DNA of 64,000 nt from Paraflavitalea devenefica. GTDB lineage: Bacteria; Bacteroidota; Bacteroidia; Chitinophagales; Chitinophagaceae. Numbering within the stretch: the stretch's first letter is position 1; each line of letters opens with the position of its first letter. Positions 33,861 through 43,226 of this stretch are shown here, piece by piece. The notes beneath the pieces are model-generated. The model did not search any database. It saw only the letters and a program-made list of their open reading frames with translations, and was not told where the DNA came from. The DNA is taken from NCBI RefSeq assembly GCF_011759375.1, contig NZ_JAARML010000005.1, positions 558,001-622,000 of the forward strand, read 5' to 3'. The position numbers and the translations under genes are program-made.

Positions 33861-35579
33861 ATGAAAAAGTTATTCCTTGTACGCTGTTTCCTCCTGGTCT
33901 GTTGCGGGCCGGCCGCAGTAGCGCAGATCAACTGGAAAGATACCAGCCAGCCCTTTACGGATATAGAATGGAATAATTATTCCACCACTTACCTGGGTGA
34001 AGGCAGTGACCGCATCCCGCTGATCGTTACTGCTATTCCCTATAACGGTATGTACGATCATGGTGATGGCGATGCCCCGAATACGCCTATGGACATGAGT
34101 TTTTCCGGCTCGGCTTTTCGATTCCGCTCCCAACTGTCCAACAGGACGATGCAATTGTACACGTATGATTCCGGGGTGGTGTACTTCCTGACGCCCGGCA
34201 TCTTCAGGGAGTCGGCTGCGCATTATGAGTTCAGGGTATTACAGGATGACACCCTCATTATTAAGCCCTGGGGCCCTGTGACCCAGTTTACCGACAGCAG
34301 CTTTGCGTTAAATGAGTTCCGCCGTAACATGGGTTTCCTGGGTGGTTACAGCACCACCTGGGGGCATTACCTGGCAGCAGAATTGCGCCTGCAGTTCGAT
34401 ACCTCCGAGGTATTTGCGAGGTCTGTTGTTTACTGGCGACCGACCAAACCCGTATTGCAGGGCCTCTTCACTACCCGTGAATTGACACAACAGTTGCTGA
34501 GCGTCTCCAATGATTACCGGGTGGACGAAGCTGCTACTAACCCGGCACGGTGGAAGCAATATTCACCTGCTGACCTGGATAGCCTTACCGGACTTCCCCG
34601 GCATTGGATCGTAGCCCCCAATCCCGATGCACTGGCTTTCCAGGTAAGCGCCCGGGTGTACCGGAAAGGGGCCCTTGAATACCGGTTGCTGCGCAATGGC
34701 AAACTGGTAACCGACTGGACCGGCAATAAAGCCAACAACAGCTATATATGGATAGACAGCCCCGGTCCCGGCGATTATGTATTGGAAATGCGTTACCGCC
34801 AGCAGCGGCACAACGTAACGACCTATCCCTTTACGGTAGAACCGGCCTGGTACCAGACCTGGGCCTTCTGGATCATACTCGGTGTGTTGAAATTGGCCTT
34901 TGTCGGCTTCCTGATCGTATTGGTCAAACTGTGGCGGCAACGGAAAAAAACGGCGGCAGAGCAGGCCAAGAAGGAACGTTTTGAACAGGGGCTGAAATCG
35001 GTGTATGCACAGCTTAATCCCCACTTCACCTTCAATGCCCTTTCCTCTATACAGGGACTGATCAATAACAATGATATCCGGGGCGCCAACCGCTACCTGG
35101 CCGACTTTGCCAGCCTGGTGCGGCATTCCCTGGCCGATAGTGAACAGCCGTCCATTCCCCTGCAGCGTGAACTGCAAACCCTGGAAACGTATCTTACACT
35201 GGAAAAGCTGCGGTTTAACTTTACTTATGAAATCCATTGTGCAGACGAGGTACCGGTGGCCGAAACAGCCATCCCTTCCCTCCTGCTGCAACCCCTGGCA
35301 GAGAATGCCGTGAAGCATGGCGTAGGTACTTTACAGGAAAAAGGACTGATCCGGATAGCCATTACCAGGCAGGGAGGTGACATGGTGGTGCGCATCAGCG
35401 ACAATGGACCTGGATTTGGTGCCACCCAAAAGCAGCCAGGTTATGGCCTGAAGTTAACCAGGGACCGGATACGGCTGCTCAATGATATGTCGGCAACAAC
35501 ACCCATCGTCCTGAACATCATCAGCACGCCCGGTAATGGCGCTACGATTGAATTATTATTTAAAAACTGGCTGGCATGA
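33861..35579 (+). CDS. Sensor histidine kinase, LytS/YehU type
   Basis: 572 residues: signal peptide (1-22), a beta-rich extracytoplasmic sensor region (23-330), one membrane helix (about 334-356), a short coiled linker and a His_kinase domain starting QLNPHFTFNALSSIQ with the phospho-accepting His388. The ATPase part carries LLLQPLAENAVKHG (N box) and ISDNGPGFG (G1). It senses an unknown signal outside the inner membrane and should phosphorylate the LytTR regulator encoded next; the reading frames overlap by four bases. Confidence 0.9.
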   Translation: MKKLFLVRCFLLVCCGPAAVAQINWKDTSQPFTDIEWNNYSTTYLGEGSDRIPLIVTAIPYNGMYDHGDGDAPNTPMDMSFSGSAFRFRSQLSNRTMQLYTYDSGVVYFLTPGIFRESAAHYEFRVLQDDTLIIKPWGPVTQFTDSSFALNEFRRNMGFLGGYSTTWGHYLAAELRLQFDTSEVFARSVVYWRPTKPVLQGLFTTRELTQQLLSVSNDYRVDEAATNPARWKQYSPADLDSLTGLPRHWIVAPNPDALAFQVSARVYRKGALEYRLLRNGKLVTDWTGNKANNSYIWIDSPGPGDYVLEMRYRQQRHNVTTYPFTVEPAWYQTWAFWIILGVLKLAFVGFLIVLVKLWRQRKKTAAEQAKKERFEQGLKSVYAQLNPHFTFNALSSIQGLINNNDIRGANRYLADFASLVRHSLADSEQPSIPLQRELQTLETYLTLEKLRFNFTYEIHCADEVPVAETAIPSLLLQPLAENAVKHGVGTLQEKGLIRIAITRQGGDMVVRISDNGPGFGATQKQPGYGLKLTRDRIRLLNDMSATTPIVLNIISTPGNGATIELLFKNWLA

Positions 35580-36325
35580 ACCCGCTGAAAGCGATATTGG
35601 TAGATGATGAAAAGAATAATCTCATCAACCTGGAGCAACTGTTAAAGACTTACTGTCCGGATGTGGAGGTCGTGGCCGCGGCCATCAATGCCGCCGAAGG
35701 CAAAAGCGCCATCCTGCAACATCGGCCGGAACTGCTTTTCCTCGATATACAAATGCCGGGTAAGAATGGCTTTGAACTGTTGCAGGAACTGAACCAGTAT
35801 GACTTTGAGGTGATCTTTGTAACGGCGCATGATCAGTATGCCATTCAGGCGGTGCGGTTTGCCGCGGTGGATTACCTGCTGAAGCCCGTCAACATTGATG
35901 AGCTGCAGGCGGCGGTATTGCGGGCATCGGCCCGGAGCCGGGAGAAAAGAAAGAACCTGCAACTGGAAAACCTGATCCAGCTATTACAGGAGCAGAAAGA
36001 AGACCACCGGATAGCGCTGACCACGATGAAAGAAACGCGCTTCATCCGCACTACAGAGATCATACGGTGCGAATCGTCTAACAATTATACTATCTTCTTC
36101 CTGGCAGGCGGTGAAAAACTCACCGCCTCCAGGCCTATTTTTGAATTTGAGGAACTATTAAAAAGTTATGGGTTCATACGCTGCCACCAGTCGCACCTGG
36201 TGAACCGGAAATACGTGAAAAGCTGGCTGAAAGAAGATGGTGGTTTTCTCTTGTTGGAGAATGGACACCAGGTACCGGTTTCAAAGAATAAGAAGGAAGT
36301 GGTAGCGTGGGCGTTGAATCAGTGA
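35576..36325 (+). CDS. LytTR-family response regulator
   Basis: 249 residues with a receiver domain (1-125; acidic pocket VDDE at 10-13, phospho-acceptor D57 in LLFLDIQMPGKNG, K in YLLKPVN) and a C-terminal LytTR DNA-binding domain (about 145-245; RFIRTTEIIRCESSNNYTIF, FIRCHQSHLVNRKYV). Partner of the kinase encoded upstream. Likely targets include its own operon, which cannot be shown here. It ends four bases before the stop of the convergent DUF1599 gene. Confidence 0.92.
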   Translation: MNPLKAILVDDEKNNLINLEQLLKTYCPDVEVVAAAINAAEGKSAILQHRPELLFLDIQMPGKNGFELLQELNQYDFEVIFVTAHDQYAIQAVRFAAVDYLLKPVNIDELQAAVLRASARSREKRKNLQLENLIQLLQEQKEDHRIALTTMKETRFIRTTEIIRCESSNNYTIFFLAGGEKLTASRPIFEFEELLKSYGFIRCHQSHLVNRKYVKSWLKEDGGFLLLENGHQVPVSKNKKEVVAWALNQ

Positions 36326-36328
36326 TTA

Positions 36329-36880
36329 TTACCCTTTGTGCTTTCCCTCTCCGATCAATATGAGTGCAAATACGGAGTAGTTAATAATATCCACATAATT
36401 GGCGTCGATGCCTTCGCTGATCAGCGTTTTGCCTTCATTGGCCAATATCTGGCGTATGCGCATGAGCTTCATCAGGATCAGGTCGGCAAAGCTTTCCTGA
36501 CTCATGTCGCGCCAGGCTTCTCCATAATCATGGTTTTTATCCAGCATGGTGGCCTTTGTAAAGTCGATCTTTTCAGTGTATAGCCGCTCTACTTCAGCTA
36601 CCGGCAGGTCTTCCATGGCACTGGTGGCCAATTCCAGTTGTATTAACCCGATGACGCCATAGTTCACCATGCCCTTGAACTCGCCGGCGATATCATCCCC
36701 TACCCGTTGTGTGCCTTTTTCCTGTATGGTACGGATACGCTGGGCCTTGATAAAGATCTGGTCTACGATAGAGATGGGACGCAGTACCCGCCAGGCGGTG
36801 CCGTAGTCTTTCGTCTTCTTGATAAAAATATCCCGGCACGATTGAATAGCTGCGTCGTATTGTTGATTGGTAGTACTCAT
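36329..36880 (-). CDS. DUF1599 domain protein
   Basis: 183 residues built of two similar halves, each with the motif KDYGTAWRxxR...DQIFIKAQRIR / HDYGEAWRDMS...DLILMKLMRIR followed by a conserved GxxxNYxVxALI-type helix. This is DUF1599, which I recall as also being called nucleotide-modification-associated domain 1; its biochemistry is not settled. Soluble and cytoplasmic. ATG 36880 is chosen because it directly precedes the conserved N-terminus. It is divergent from folP with a 64-bp spacer holding a TATTTTTG box (36922-36929, minus strand), a pairing I recall from other Bacteroidota. Confidence 0.8.
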   Translation of the reverse strand: MSTTNQQYDAAIQSCRDIFIKKTKDYGTAWRVLRPISIVDQIFIKAQRIRTIQEKGTQRVGDDIAGEFKGMVNYGVIGLIQLELATSAMEDLPVAEVERLYTEKIDFTKATMLDKNHDYGEAWRDMSQESFADLILMKLMRIRQILANEGKTLISEGIDANYVDIINYSVFALILIGEGKHKG

Positions 36881-36944
36881 TATGCTGACTTCTATATGCT
36901 TTCTCTTTACCTTTAAGCCGCCAAAAATAACGAACAAAGGTTAA

Positions 36945-37772
36945 ATGTATACACTCAATTGTAAAGGCAGGCTGCTGGCTGTGGATAAACCACTGGTAAT
37001 GGGCATTATGAATACCACGCCCGACTCCTTTTATGCAGGCAGCCGGTACGCCGAAGCGGATGTACTGAAGCAGGCAGAACGGATGATTAACGACGGGGCC
37101 GCCATACTGGACATTGGCGGACAAAGCACCCGGCCCGGCAGTGAAAGGATTTCTATAGAAGAAGAACTGAAGCGGGTAACCGGGTCTATCCGGGCCATCC
37201 ACCAGCGGTTTCCGGAAATCATTCTCTCTATTGATACTTTTCAGTCCCGCGTGGCGGCAGAAGCAGTGGCGGCCGGCGCCTCTATTGTCAATGATGTGAG
37301 TGCGGGCAGTATTGATGACGCGATGATCCCTACTGTGGCCAGCCTGCAGGTGCCCTACGTACTGATGCACCTAAAGGGTACGCTGGAAACACTCAAGCAG
37401 GAGGCTATGTACGAAAACCTGGTTCGTGAGGTGCTGGACTTCTTTATTCAGCAAGTATCGTTATGCCGGAAGGCGGGTATAAAAGATATTATCCTGGACC
37501 CCGGTTTTGGTTTCGGGAAGAACACACCCCAAAACCTCATGTTATTGAAAAACCTGTCTGTTCTCGATATGCTGGCGTGCCCCATCCTCGTGGGCCTCTC
37601 CCGCAAGACTACCATCTGGAAAACACTGGGCATTACGCCCGATGAAGCCCTCAATGGCACCACGGTGTTAAACACCATCAGTCTCCTGAATGGCGCGCAT
37701 ATCCTGCGGGTGCATGATGTTAAGGAAGCCATGGAAACCATAAAACTGTGGCAGGCTTACCGGCAAGCATAA
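36945..37772 (+). CDS. folP: Dihydropteroate synthase
   Basis: 275 residues of a TIM-barrel enzyme that joins p-aminobenzoate to pterin diphosphate in folate synthesis; target of sulfonamides. The signatures VMGIMNTTPDSFY, DIGGQSTRPGSERI, LSIDTFQ, IVNDVSAG, ILDPGFGFGK and VGLSRKTTI are all present and in order, and the length is normal. It has its own short upstream spacer shared with the divergent DUF1599 gene. Confidence 0.96.
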   Translation: MYTLNCKGRLLAVDKPLVMGIMNTTPDSFYAGSRYAEADVLKQAERMINDGAAILDIGGQSTRPGSERISIEEELKRVTGSIRAIHQRFPEIILSIDTFQSRVAAEAVAAGASIVNDVSAGSIDDAMIPTVASLQVPYVLMHLKGTLETLKQEAMYENLVREVLDFFIQQVSLCRKAGIKDIILDPGFGFGKNTPQNLMLLKNLSVLDMLACPILVGLSRKTTIWKTLGITPDEALNGTTVLNTISLLNGAHILRVHDVKEAMETIKLWQAYRQA

Positions 37773-37906
37773 GTTGTTTTTTACGCTACATATATTTTGA
37801 CCTGCTTTAATAACCTGGCTGAATACTAACAAATCATACCAATTACTCAATGCGGCGATGATGAACCATTGCCTGTAAGTAGTTTGCTGCCGCAAAAAAG
37901 TAAAGC

Positions 37907-39112
37907 ATGAAAAAGAAAAATGTACTCATTCTGATATTAGCAGGCTGTATAGCTTTTTGTCCGGGAGCTTTCGCTCAAAATGTAGGCATTGGCACTACCA
38001 CGCCTGCGTATAAGCTGGATGTAAAAGGGCATATCAACATCAGCCAGGATTCTTTTTACAGGATCAATAAAGTGCCTGTATTATCCATCAGAGGATCTTA
38101 TAACATTTTTGTGGGCCCTTATGCCGGGGCTAGTACCCCGCCCTATCCCATCGTAGACAATAACGGCAGTGGTTCCTGGAATACCGCGATGGGGTATGAG
38201 GCCGGTTATAACAATTTTAGCGGCGACGCCAATACCTACATTGGCTTTAAAAGTGGCAGGACAGCATCTTCCGCCAGCCACAATGCTTTTTTGGGATACG
38301 GTACCGGTTTAAACAATTCAGGTTCCGACAATACATTTCTAGGTGCGTTCAGTGGTTCTGATAATACAGGAGGTTATAACAATGTTTTTGTAGGCACGTC
38401 GGCAGGAACAAACAACAAAACCGGCGCTAACAATGTGTTTGTAGGAGACGAAGCCGGCTATGATAACACCGAAGGACATTACAATACCTTTGTGGGCGCC
38501 CAGGCCGGCAGTAACAATATAACCGGTGATTACAATACTTTCCTTGGTTACAATGCCCGGCCTTCCTCTCTCCTACCCAATCTTACCAATGCCATGGCCA
38601 TTGGTTACAATACGCAGGTATTTGGCAGCAATCATGTGCGCATCGGCAATACCAACGTAACGTCTATTGGTGGTTATGCGGGCTGGAGTGACCTGTCTGA
38701 CGGCCGGTTCAAAGTGAATGTACAGGAAGCTGTACAAGGGTTGGCCTTCATTAAGCGGTTACGGCCGGTTACGTACAACCTTGACCTGGCCAAGCTGGAC
38801 CGCCACCTGCAGGTGGAGGCTGACAGTATTTCCAACACACCGGCTTTCCGGAGCGCCCGTGCCGCCAAAGAGCAAGAGTTACACAGCGGCTTTATTGCGC
38901 AGGAAGTGGAACAGGCAGCCAAGGCGCTGGGCTTTCACTTCAGTGGTGTGGACCTCCCGCAAAATGATAAGGACACTTATAAGCTGCGCTATGCTGAGTT
39001 TACCGTACCCCTGGTAAAAGCCGTACAGGAACTGGCGGCGGAGAATGAAGCACTGAAAAAAGAACTGGCCGAACTGAAGAAGCTGGTGCAAAAACTGGTT
39101 ACTTCCGATTGA
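37907..39112 (+). CDS. Secreted repeat protein with S74 intramolecular-chaperone (tail-fibre-type) domain
   Basis: 401 residues: signal peptide (1-23), the VGIGTTTPAYKLDVKG motif that opens many Bacteroidota surface proteins, then head-like repeats of about 20 residues (NNVFVGTSAGTNNKTGA, NNVFVGDEAGYDNTEGH, NTFVGAQAGSNNITGD), then an S74 domain starting LSDGRFKVNVQEAVQGL, with SGFIAQEVEQAAKALG, and a terminal coiled coil (ENEALKKELAELKKLVQKL). It should form a trimeric fibre; S74 domains often self-cleave after folding. No phage genes surround it, so it is a surface fibre rather than a prophage remnant. Confidence 0.85.
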   Translation: MKKKNVLILILAGCIAFCPGAFAQNVGIGTTTPAYKLDVKGHINISQDSFYRINKVPVLSIRGSYNIFVGPYAGASTPPYPIVDNNGSGSWNTAMGYEAGYNNFSGDANTYIGFKSGRTASSASHNAFLGYGTGLNNSGSDNTFLGAFSGSDNTGGYNNVFVGTSAGTNNKTGANNVFVGDEAGYDNTEGHYNTFVGAQAGSNNITGDYNTFLGYNARPSSLLPNLTNAMAIGYNTQVFGSNHVRIGNTNVTSIGGYAGWSDLSDGRFKVNVQEAVQGLAFIKRLRPVTYNLDLAKLDRHLQVEADSISNTPAFRSARAAKEQELHSGFIAQEVEQAAKALGFHFSGVDLPQNDKDTYKLRYAEFTVPLVKAVQELAAENEALKKELAELKKLVQKLVTSD

Positions 39113-39289
39113 GCCAGGCTTCGGGCACCGGCACAATGCAAATGTTCATGGACCTGCCATCGGCCGACAACATAGCAGATTGTATTTGTATGCGGGCGCC
39201 ATCCGGGTACCATCTCCCTCGCTGTTTCGTGTACCGCGATGGCCGAGGGCATTGTTAACTATCCTGTGATGTCCTGAGAACAATTTTTA

Positions 39290-39748
39290 TTACCGCACTG
39301 TAAAAGTAGTGGTAAGTGTTATGGGCGCATTCATCGGCAGGCTATGCGCCCCTGATAAAGAACGGGCATGACGTCCCGCCTCTCCTAATGTATCCAGGAA
39401 CAGGCCTGAGGCGCCATCCAATACCCGGGCAAAGTCGTTCCAGCCTTCTGTGGTGAGCATTTTTGCTTCTATGAAATTTAGTCCAACGATGTTATCAAAA
39501 CCTACGTGCTTATGTATCTGGGCCAACACATTCAATGCACAATACCTGGCAGCCAGAACACCCTCTTCCGTCGTAAGTTCCGCGCCCAGCCGGCCCCGGT
39601 AAGCCAGTTTGCCGTTGTGCAAAGGGAACTGCACCGCCACATAGGCCATATTACCTATCACTCTAACCGGTTCATACAAGCCACCGGGCTTCGGCGGCTC
39701 TGCCGGAAGCGACAAACCCAGGGCGGTCAACTTAGCGATTATATCCAT
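39290..39748 (-). CDS. RidA/YjgF family protein
   Basis: 152 residues with the RidA chorismate-mutase-like fold: IGNMAYVAVQFPLHNGK, the long central helix AARYCALNVLAQIHKHVG and the closing strands GAHSLPMNAPITLTTTF. It belongs to the longer subgroup (about 150 residues) rather than the 128-residue housekeeping deaminase, and I do not see the arginine of the canonical imine-binding site with certainty, so activity is open. Cytoplasmic. The 177-bp spacer on its 3' side (39113-39289) shows nothing I can name. Confidence 0.82.
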   Translation of the reverse strand: MDIIAKLTALGLSLPAEPPKPGGLYEPVRVIGNMAYVAVQFPLHNGKLAYRGRLGAELTTEEGVLAARYCALNVLAQIHKHVGFDNIVGLNFIEAKMLTTEGWNDFARVLDGASGLFLDTLGEAGRHARSLSGAHSLPMNAPITLTTTFTVR

Positions 39749-39875
39749 TCGATTAACATTTGATATATGAAGATAGTTAATCAGTTCTGTTTAACTGCAG
39801 TATCCATTCCGGAAGGTAGTAACGTTCTACTCTTTTTTGCGACGCAACATGAAATCCCTACATTGAGGTATCGTT

Positions 39876-40385
39876 ATGATCACAAAAGAAACACTGGAAA
39901 CCCGTTTAAGGGAAGCCACCGACACCTTGCTGAACATGGCCAGGGAATCGTCCTGGAATGCTATTTCCAACCATTGCCGATATATTCTTTCTGCAATAAA
40001 GTTTGAACAGTTCAACAATGTTTTTGCAGAAAGGAAAATCAGGATCGCCGAAAACAATAAAAAGGAGCCTGTATCACTGGCAGACATCATGCCTGCACTC
40101 CTGGACATGTATTCCAATTTATATGATATCAACCTGTATATACACCTCGCTAAAAAGAAGCTTACCATTATTGACATCCGGTACTTCCCCAAATCATTAC
40201 AGGAGGAAGATTACAGGAAAACCATTGCAAACAATCCTCCCATGTTACACTGCAAAGTAGCTATACCACCTTATGCTCATGAACTTAATCTTCCTAAGCC
40301 TCAACAACGATTTGATATTAACTGGGAGCACAATCCCTGGCACCATCAATGGAAGATGTTCTGGTGGCGATCAAAGACACAGTAA
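39876..40385 (+). CDS. Unrecognised soluble protein, 169 aa
   Basis: An all-helical N-terminal half (ITKETLETRLREATDTLLNM ... SLADIMPALLDMYSNLYDIN) is followed by a Pro/His/Trp-rich C-terminus (INWEHNPWHHQWKMFWWRSK). No signal peptide or membrane segment. I do not recognise the family; coding character is good and no competing frame exists. Its base composition is slightly AT-richer than that of the protease gene following it. It lies between the divergent RidA gene and the S41 protease. Confidence 0.65.
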   Translation: MITKETLETRLREATDTLLNMARESSWNAISNHCRYILSAIKFEQFNNVFAERKIRIAENNKKEPVSLADIMPALLDMYSNLYDINLYIHLAKKKLTIIDIRYFPKSLQEEDYRKTIANNPPMLHCKVAIPPYAHELNLPKPQQRFDINWEHNPWHHQWKMFWWRSKTQ

Positions 40386-40438
40386 AAAACTCCCCCGCCC
40401 CCTGCAACAATACACCACCGCGCCCGTCTTTCCGGATG

Positions 40439-40446
40439 TATCTTTG
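40439..40446 (+). promoter_or_regulatory. -7 element of the S41 protease gene
   Basis: TATCTTTG matches TAnnTTTG exactly, 35 bases before ATG 40482. No clear -33 TTG is seen at the usual distance. Confidence 0.5.
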
Positions 40447-40481
40447 ATCAACAGCGTTCGTTAACCACCAAAACACCCACC

Positions 40482-41993
40482 ATGCAACGCCGTTTGAAGA
40501 CCTTGCTTTTTATAGCTATCAGTATAGGCGCCGGTATACTCCACGCACCGGCACAAACGCCTGGCACAACAGGCAAGCACCTAACCGAAAACCCTGCCCC
40601 CCTACCCGGTAGCCTGACCACGGATCAAATGCAGGCCGACTTTGACACGTTACGGAAAGCATTGGAAGAAGTTCATGGCGGATTGTATCGTTTTTCCACG
40701 AAGCCGGCCATCAACCACCTGTTTGACAGTTGCCGCGCACGGCTTAACAGTATCCATAGTCAGCGGGCGTTCATGATCCTGCTGTTTGAAATGCTGGCCC
40801 AACTACGTGATGGTCATATGCGGCTCGAAGCGGATGCCGCTACCACTGCTGCGCTGGCCCAGGCCCGGCTATTTCCGCTCCGCCTGATGCTGGAAGGCGA
40901 CCGGCTGATGGTGCTGTATAATGATACGCCCGGCGATTCCACTATTCGTCCCGGTATGGAACTGCTCACGGTTAACGGACATAGGGCTGCCCACATCATC
41001 CACACCATACTGCCCGGCATATCCGGCGACGGGTTTATTGAAACCTTTAAGCGCAAACGGCTGGAGCGTAGCTTCGCCCCATTTTACTGGCTGTATGTAG
41101 ATCAAGCCACGGCGTTTAGCATTACAGCAAAAGACAATACCGGCAACACGATCACCACAACATTGCCGGGTATTTTGAATGCAGCCAGAGAACAGAACAG
41201 GGCCGGCAACCCGGTTAATACGCCCATCATTACCAACCTGGCCCGGCTGGATAGCGCCAAGGACAATGTATCGCTCCGTTTTATCAATAACACTGATCTC
41301 GCCTGCCTGCGCATCCGCACGTTCGGCGGAGATGCTTTCATATCGACCCTTGACCTGGTATTCCAAACCCTGCACGACAAGAAAACGAAAGCACTGATCC
41401 TCGACCTGCGGGGCAATGGCGGCGGCGTAGATGAATACGGCGCGGCCCTTGTTTCACAATTGACCAACAAGCCATTCCGTTACTTCGACCGTATCCACCT
41501 GACCAGTATCCTTCCCTCGTTTACTAGCTGGAAACCGGGTACGGTGGAGAATTTACGCAATGGTGTGGTGACTGACCCGAAGGGCGGCTACCTGGTAACA
41601 CCCCAACTGCATACAGGTGTAGGCGGACAAAATCCTGCCGCGCGCCCCTTTACCGGTAAACTGTTTGTTTTGCTGGATGGCGGCACCTTTTCCACCGCTG
41701 CCGATGTAACTGCGTTGCTGCGGCATTTAACGAATGCCACTTTTATTGGCGAGGAAAGTGGTGGTGCGGCAGAAGGCAACACGTCGGGCCTTAATGCACT
41801 CGTTAAACTGCCCCATTCAAAACTGAGCCTCAAAATACATTTATACGAATACTGGAATGCCATTCCGCCTGGTAAGAAAGGTCGGGGCACCCTGCCCGAT
41901 CATGCTGTGGAGACCCACGTGGCAGATTGGCTGCAGGGTATTGACGCGCCCATGAAGCGGGCCTTGTTATTGGCCACTACTTCGAAGTTTTGA
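40482..41993 (+). CDS. Secreted S41 family peptidase
   Basis: 503 residues with a signal peptide (about 1-25, ILHAPAQ). An N-terminal helical region (45-110), a PDZ-like part (about 120-180, PGMELLTVNGH) and the S41 catalytic core follow: KALILDLRGNGGGVDEYGAA, then the nucleophile region LDGGTFSTAADV (Ser near 405) and TFIGEESGGAAEGN. Periplasmic or surface serine protease of the tail-specific/tricorn type; substrates unknown. Its 3' end overlaps the convergent TlpA-like gene by 17 bases. Confidence 0.88.
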   Translation: MQRRLKTLLFIAISIGAGILHAPAQTPGTTGKHLTENPAPLPGSLTTDQMQADFDTLRKALEEVHGGLYRFSTKPAINHLFDSCRARLNSIHSQRAFMILLFEMLAQLRDGHMRLEADAATTAALAQARLFPLRLMLEGDRLMVLYNDTPGDSTIRPGMELLTVNGHRAAHIIHTILPGISGDGFIETFKRKRLERSFAPFYWLYVDQATAFSITAKDNTGNTITTTLPGILNAAREQNRAGNPVNTPIITNLARLDSAKDNVSLRFINNTDLACLRIRTFGGDAFISTLDLVFQTLHDKKTKALILDLRGNGGGVDEYGAALVSQLTNKPFRYFDRIHLTSILPSFTSWKPGTVENLRNGVVTDPKGGYLVTPQLHTGVGGQNPAARPFTGKLFVLLDGGTFSTAADVTALLRHLTNATFIGEESGGAAEGNTSGLNALVKLPHSKLSLKIHLYEYWNAIPPGKKGRGTLPDHAVETHVADWLQGIDAPMKRALLLATTSKF

Positions 41994-43095
41994 ATACCTG
42001 CTGCAACACTTCTTGTATACCTTCTACTTTGTGGGTTTTGGCGAGGACGGTCCCATCGGGTGATACGAGTATATAGGTTGGGAAATGGTAGATGCCCTTT
42101 TCGTGCAGGAACCCGCCTAAGGTACCTTGCAGATCGGATAATTGGTTCCAGCGGGTACCGTCTTCCACGATAGCCTGTTTCCAATCCTTTGCTTTTGTAT
42201 CGGCGGAGATGCCAATGATCTTAAATCCCTGTTTGCTATAGGTTGCTGCCAGCTTTTGCAGGGCAGGCACCGCTTTGCGGCATGACGCTCCCCAACTTGC
42301 CCAACAATCAATCATTATATAATCCTTTCCCTGCAGGGCCGCAAAAGCATGTGCTTTACCGGCAGTATCGGGCAAGGTGAAGCCGGTCAGCTTGTCGCCT
42401 GTTTTTAACAGGTCGTCATAAGGCTTTGTCATTAACAGGAAAGACAGTTCTTCCGTTAAGAGGTTGTCTCTTTTGGCCTCTTCGGTGATGGAGTGGTACA
42501 GTTCCAGCAACAGGGGAAAAGGACTATCTTCCATGAATACGACCATGACGGCCAGGGCATAGGCGGAATTGTTGTGGGCCCTTATCCAGTTGGCAAACTG
42601 TTCCTGGCGTTGCTGATTCAGTTTTAACTTTTCAGCCTTCCCTTTCCTGATGAGCGCGGTATCTTTTTCGTTTGCCAGTTGCGTGTTGAGCCGTGCCTCC
42701 TCGTTGACAAAAGCGTGTAAGGATTGATAGAAATCATGCTGGTCATCGGCGATGGCTGAGCCGGAAAAGCTGATACGGGTAAACCGGCTGGCTATCTGCA
42801 TGTGTACGGGGTCGCCGGGCTGCAGGAAGACGGGATAACCATAGCGGTTGGCGTCAATAAAGAATTCAATGATGTAAAGTTCCCGCTCGCTGACAGGTAC
42901 ATTAAATTCGAAGGTGGAGTCCCGGACGATCAAAGAATCAATATATCCTTCTTCGCTTGTTTGCATCAGGCGTACCCTGGCCCCCTTGTGCAGATCGGGG
43001 AAGATGCCGGAAAGCCGGGTATCTGTTTGTGCAAAGCCTGTAAGTGTAGTGAGTAGTAATGCTGTTAGGTGCAGGCGTATAAGTGTCGTCATCAT
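41977..43095 (-). CDS. TlpA-like thioredoxin-fold protein lacking the first active-site cysteine
   Basis: 372 residues: signal peptide (about 1-22), an N-terminal beta-rich DUF4369-like domain (25-125), a helical linker (130-230) and a thioredoxin/AhpC-type domain (about 240-372). Normal family members read WCxPC; here the segment is CWASWGASCRKAVP, so position 269 is Gly and only Cys272 of the pair remains, with an extra Cys at 264. The cis-Pro strand HFPTYIL is intact. It may act as a one-cysteine reductase/isomerase or be redox-inactive. No frameshift is seen. Gene is convergent with the S41 protease; an ATG-ATG pair marks the start. Confidence 0.85.
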   Translation of the reverse strand: MMTTLIRLHLTALLLTTLTGFAQTDTRLSGIFPDLHKGARVRLMQTSEEGYIDSLIVRDSTFEFNVPVSERELYIIEFFIDANRYGYPVFLQPGDPVHMQIASRFTRISFSGSAIADDQHDFYQSLHAFVNEEARLNTQLANEKDTALIRKGKAEKLKLNQQRQEQFANWIRAHNNSAYALAVMVVFMEDSPFPLLLELYHSITEEAKRDNLLTEELSFLLMTKPYDDLLKTGDKLTGFTLPDTAGKAHAFAALQGKDYIMIDCWASWGASCRKAVPALQKLAATYSKQGFKIIGISADTKAKDWKQAIVEDGTRWNQLSDLQGTLGGFLHEKGIYHFPTYILVSPDGTVLAKTHKVEGIQEVLQQVFKTSK

Positions 43096-43194
43096 GTAGG
43101 TATTCAGGTCAGTGTTAAAGAAATCTGCCTGAAAGTATAAAAGTAACCCGTTGCGCAGTAGTACTGTGCTGTTAAAGTATGCCCAATTCTATTA

Positions 43195-43210
43195 CTCCAA
43201 TTTATTGGAG
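43195..43210. terminator. Short hairpin after the FtsX/MacB permease gene
   Basis: CTCCAA (43195-43200) pairs with TTGGAG (43205-43210) around TTTA, 17 bases after the permease stop (minus strand). The stem is short and there is no long T-run, so it is a weak candidate. Confidence 0.3.
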
Positions 43211-43226
43211 AAGTCGGGATAGGGAT

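Noticed and set aside
37907..39112. Prophage tail fibre
   Set aside because: The S74 and head-repeat domains are also found in many Bacteroidota surface proteins, and no phage structural, integrase or lysis gene is nearby.
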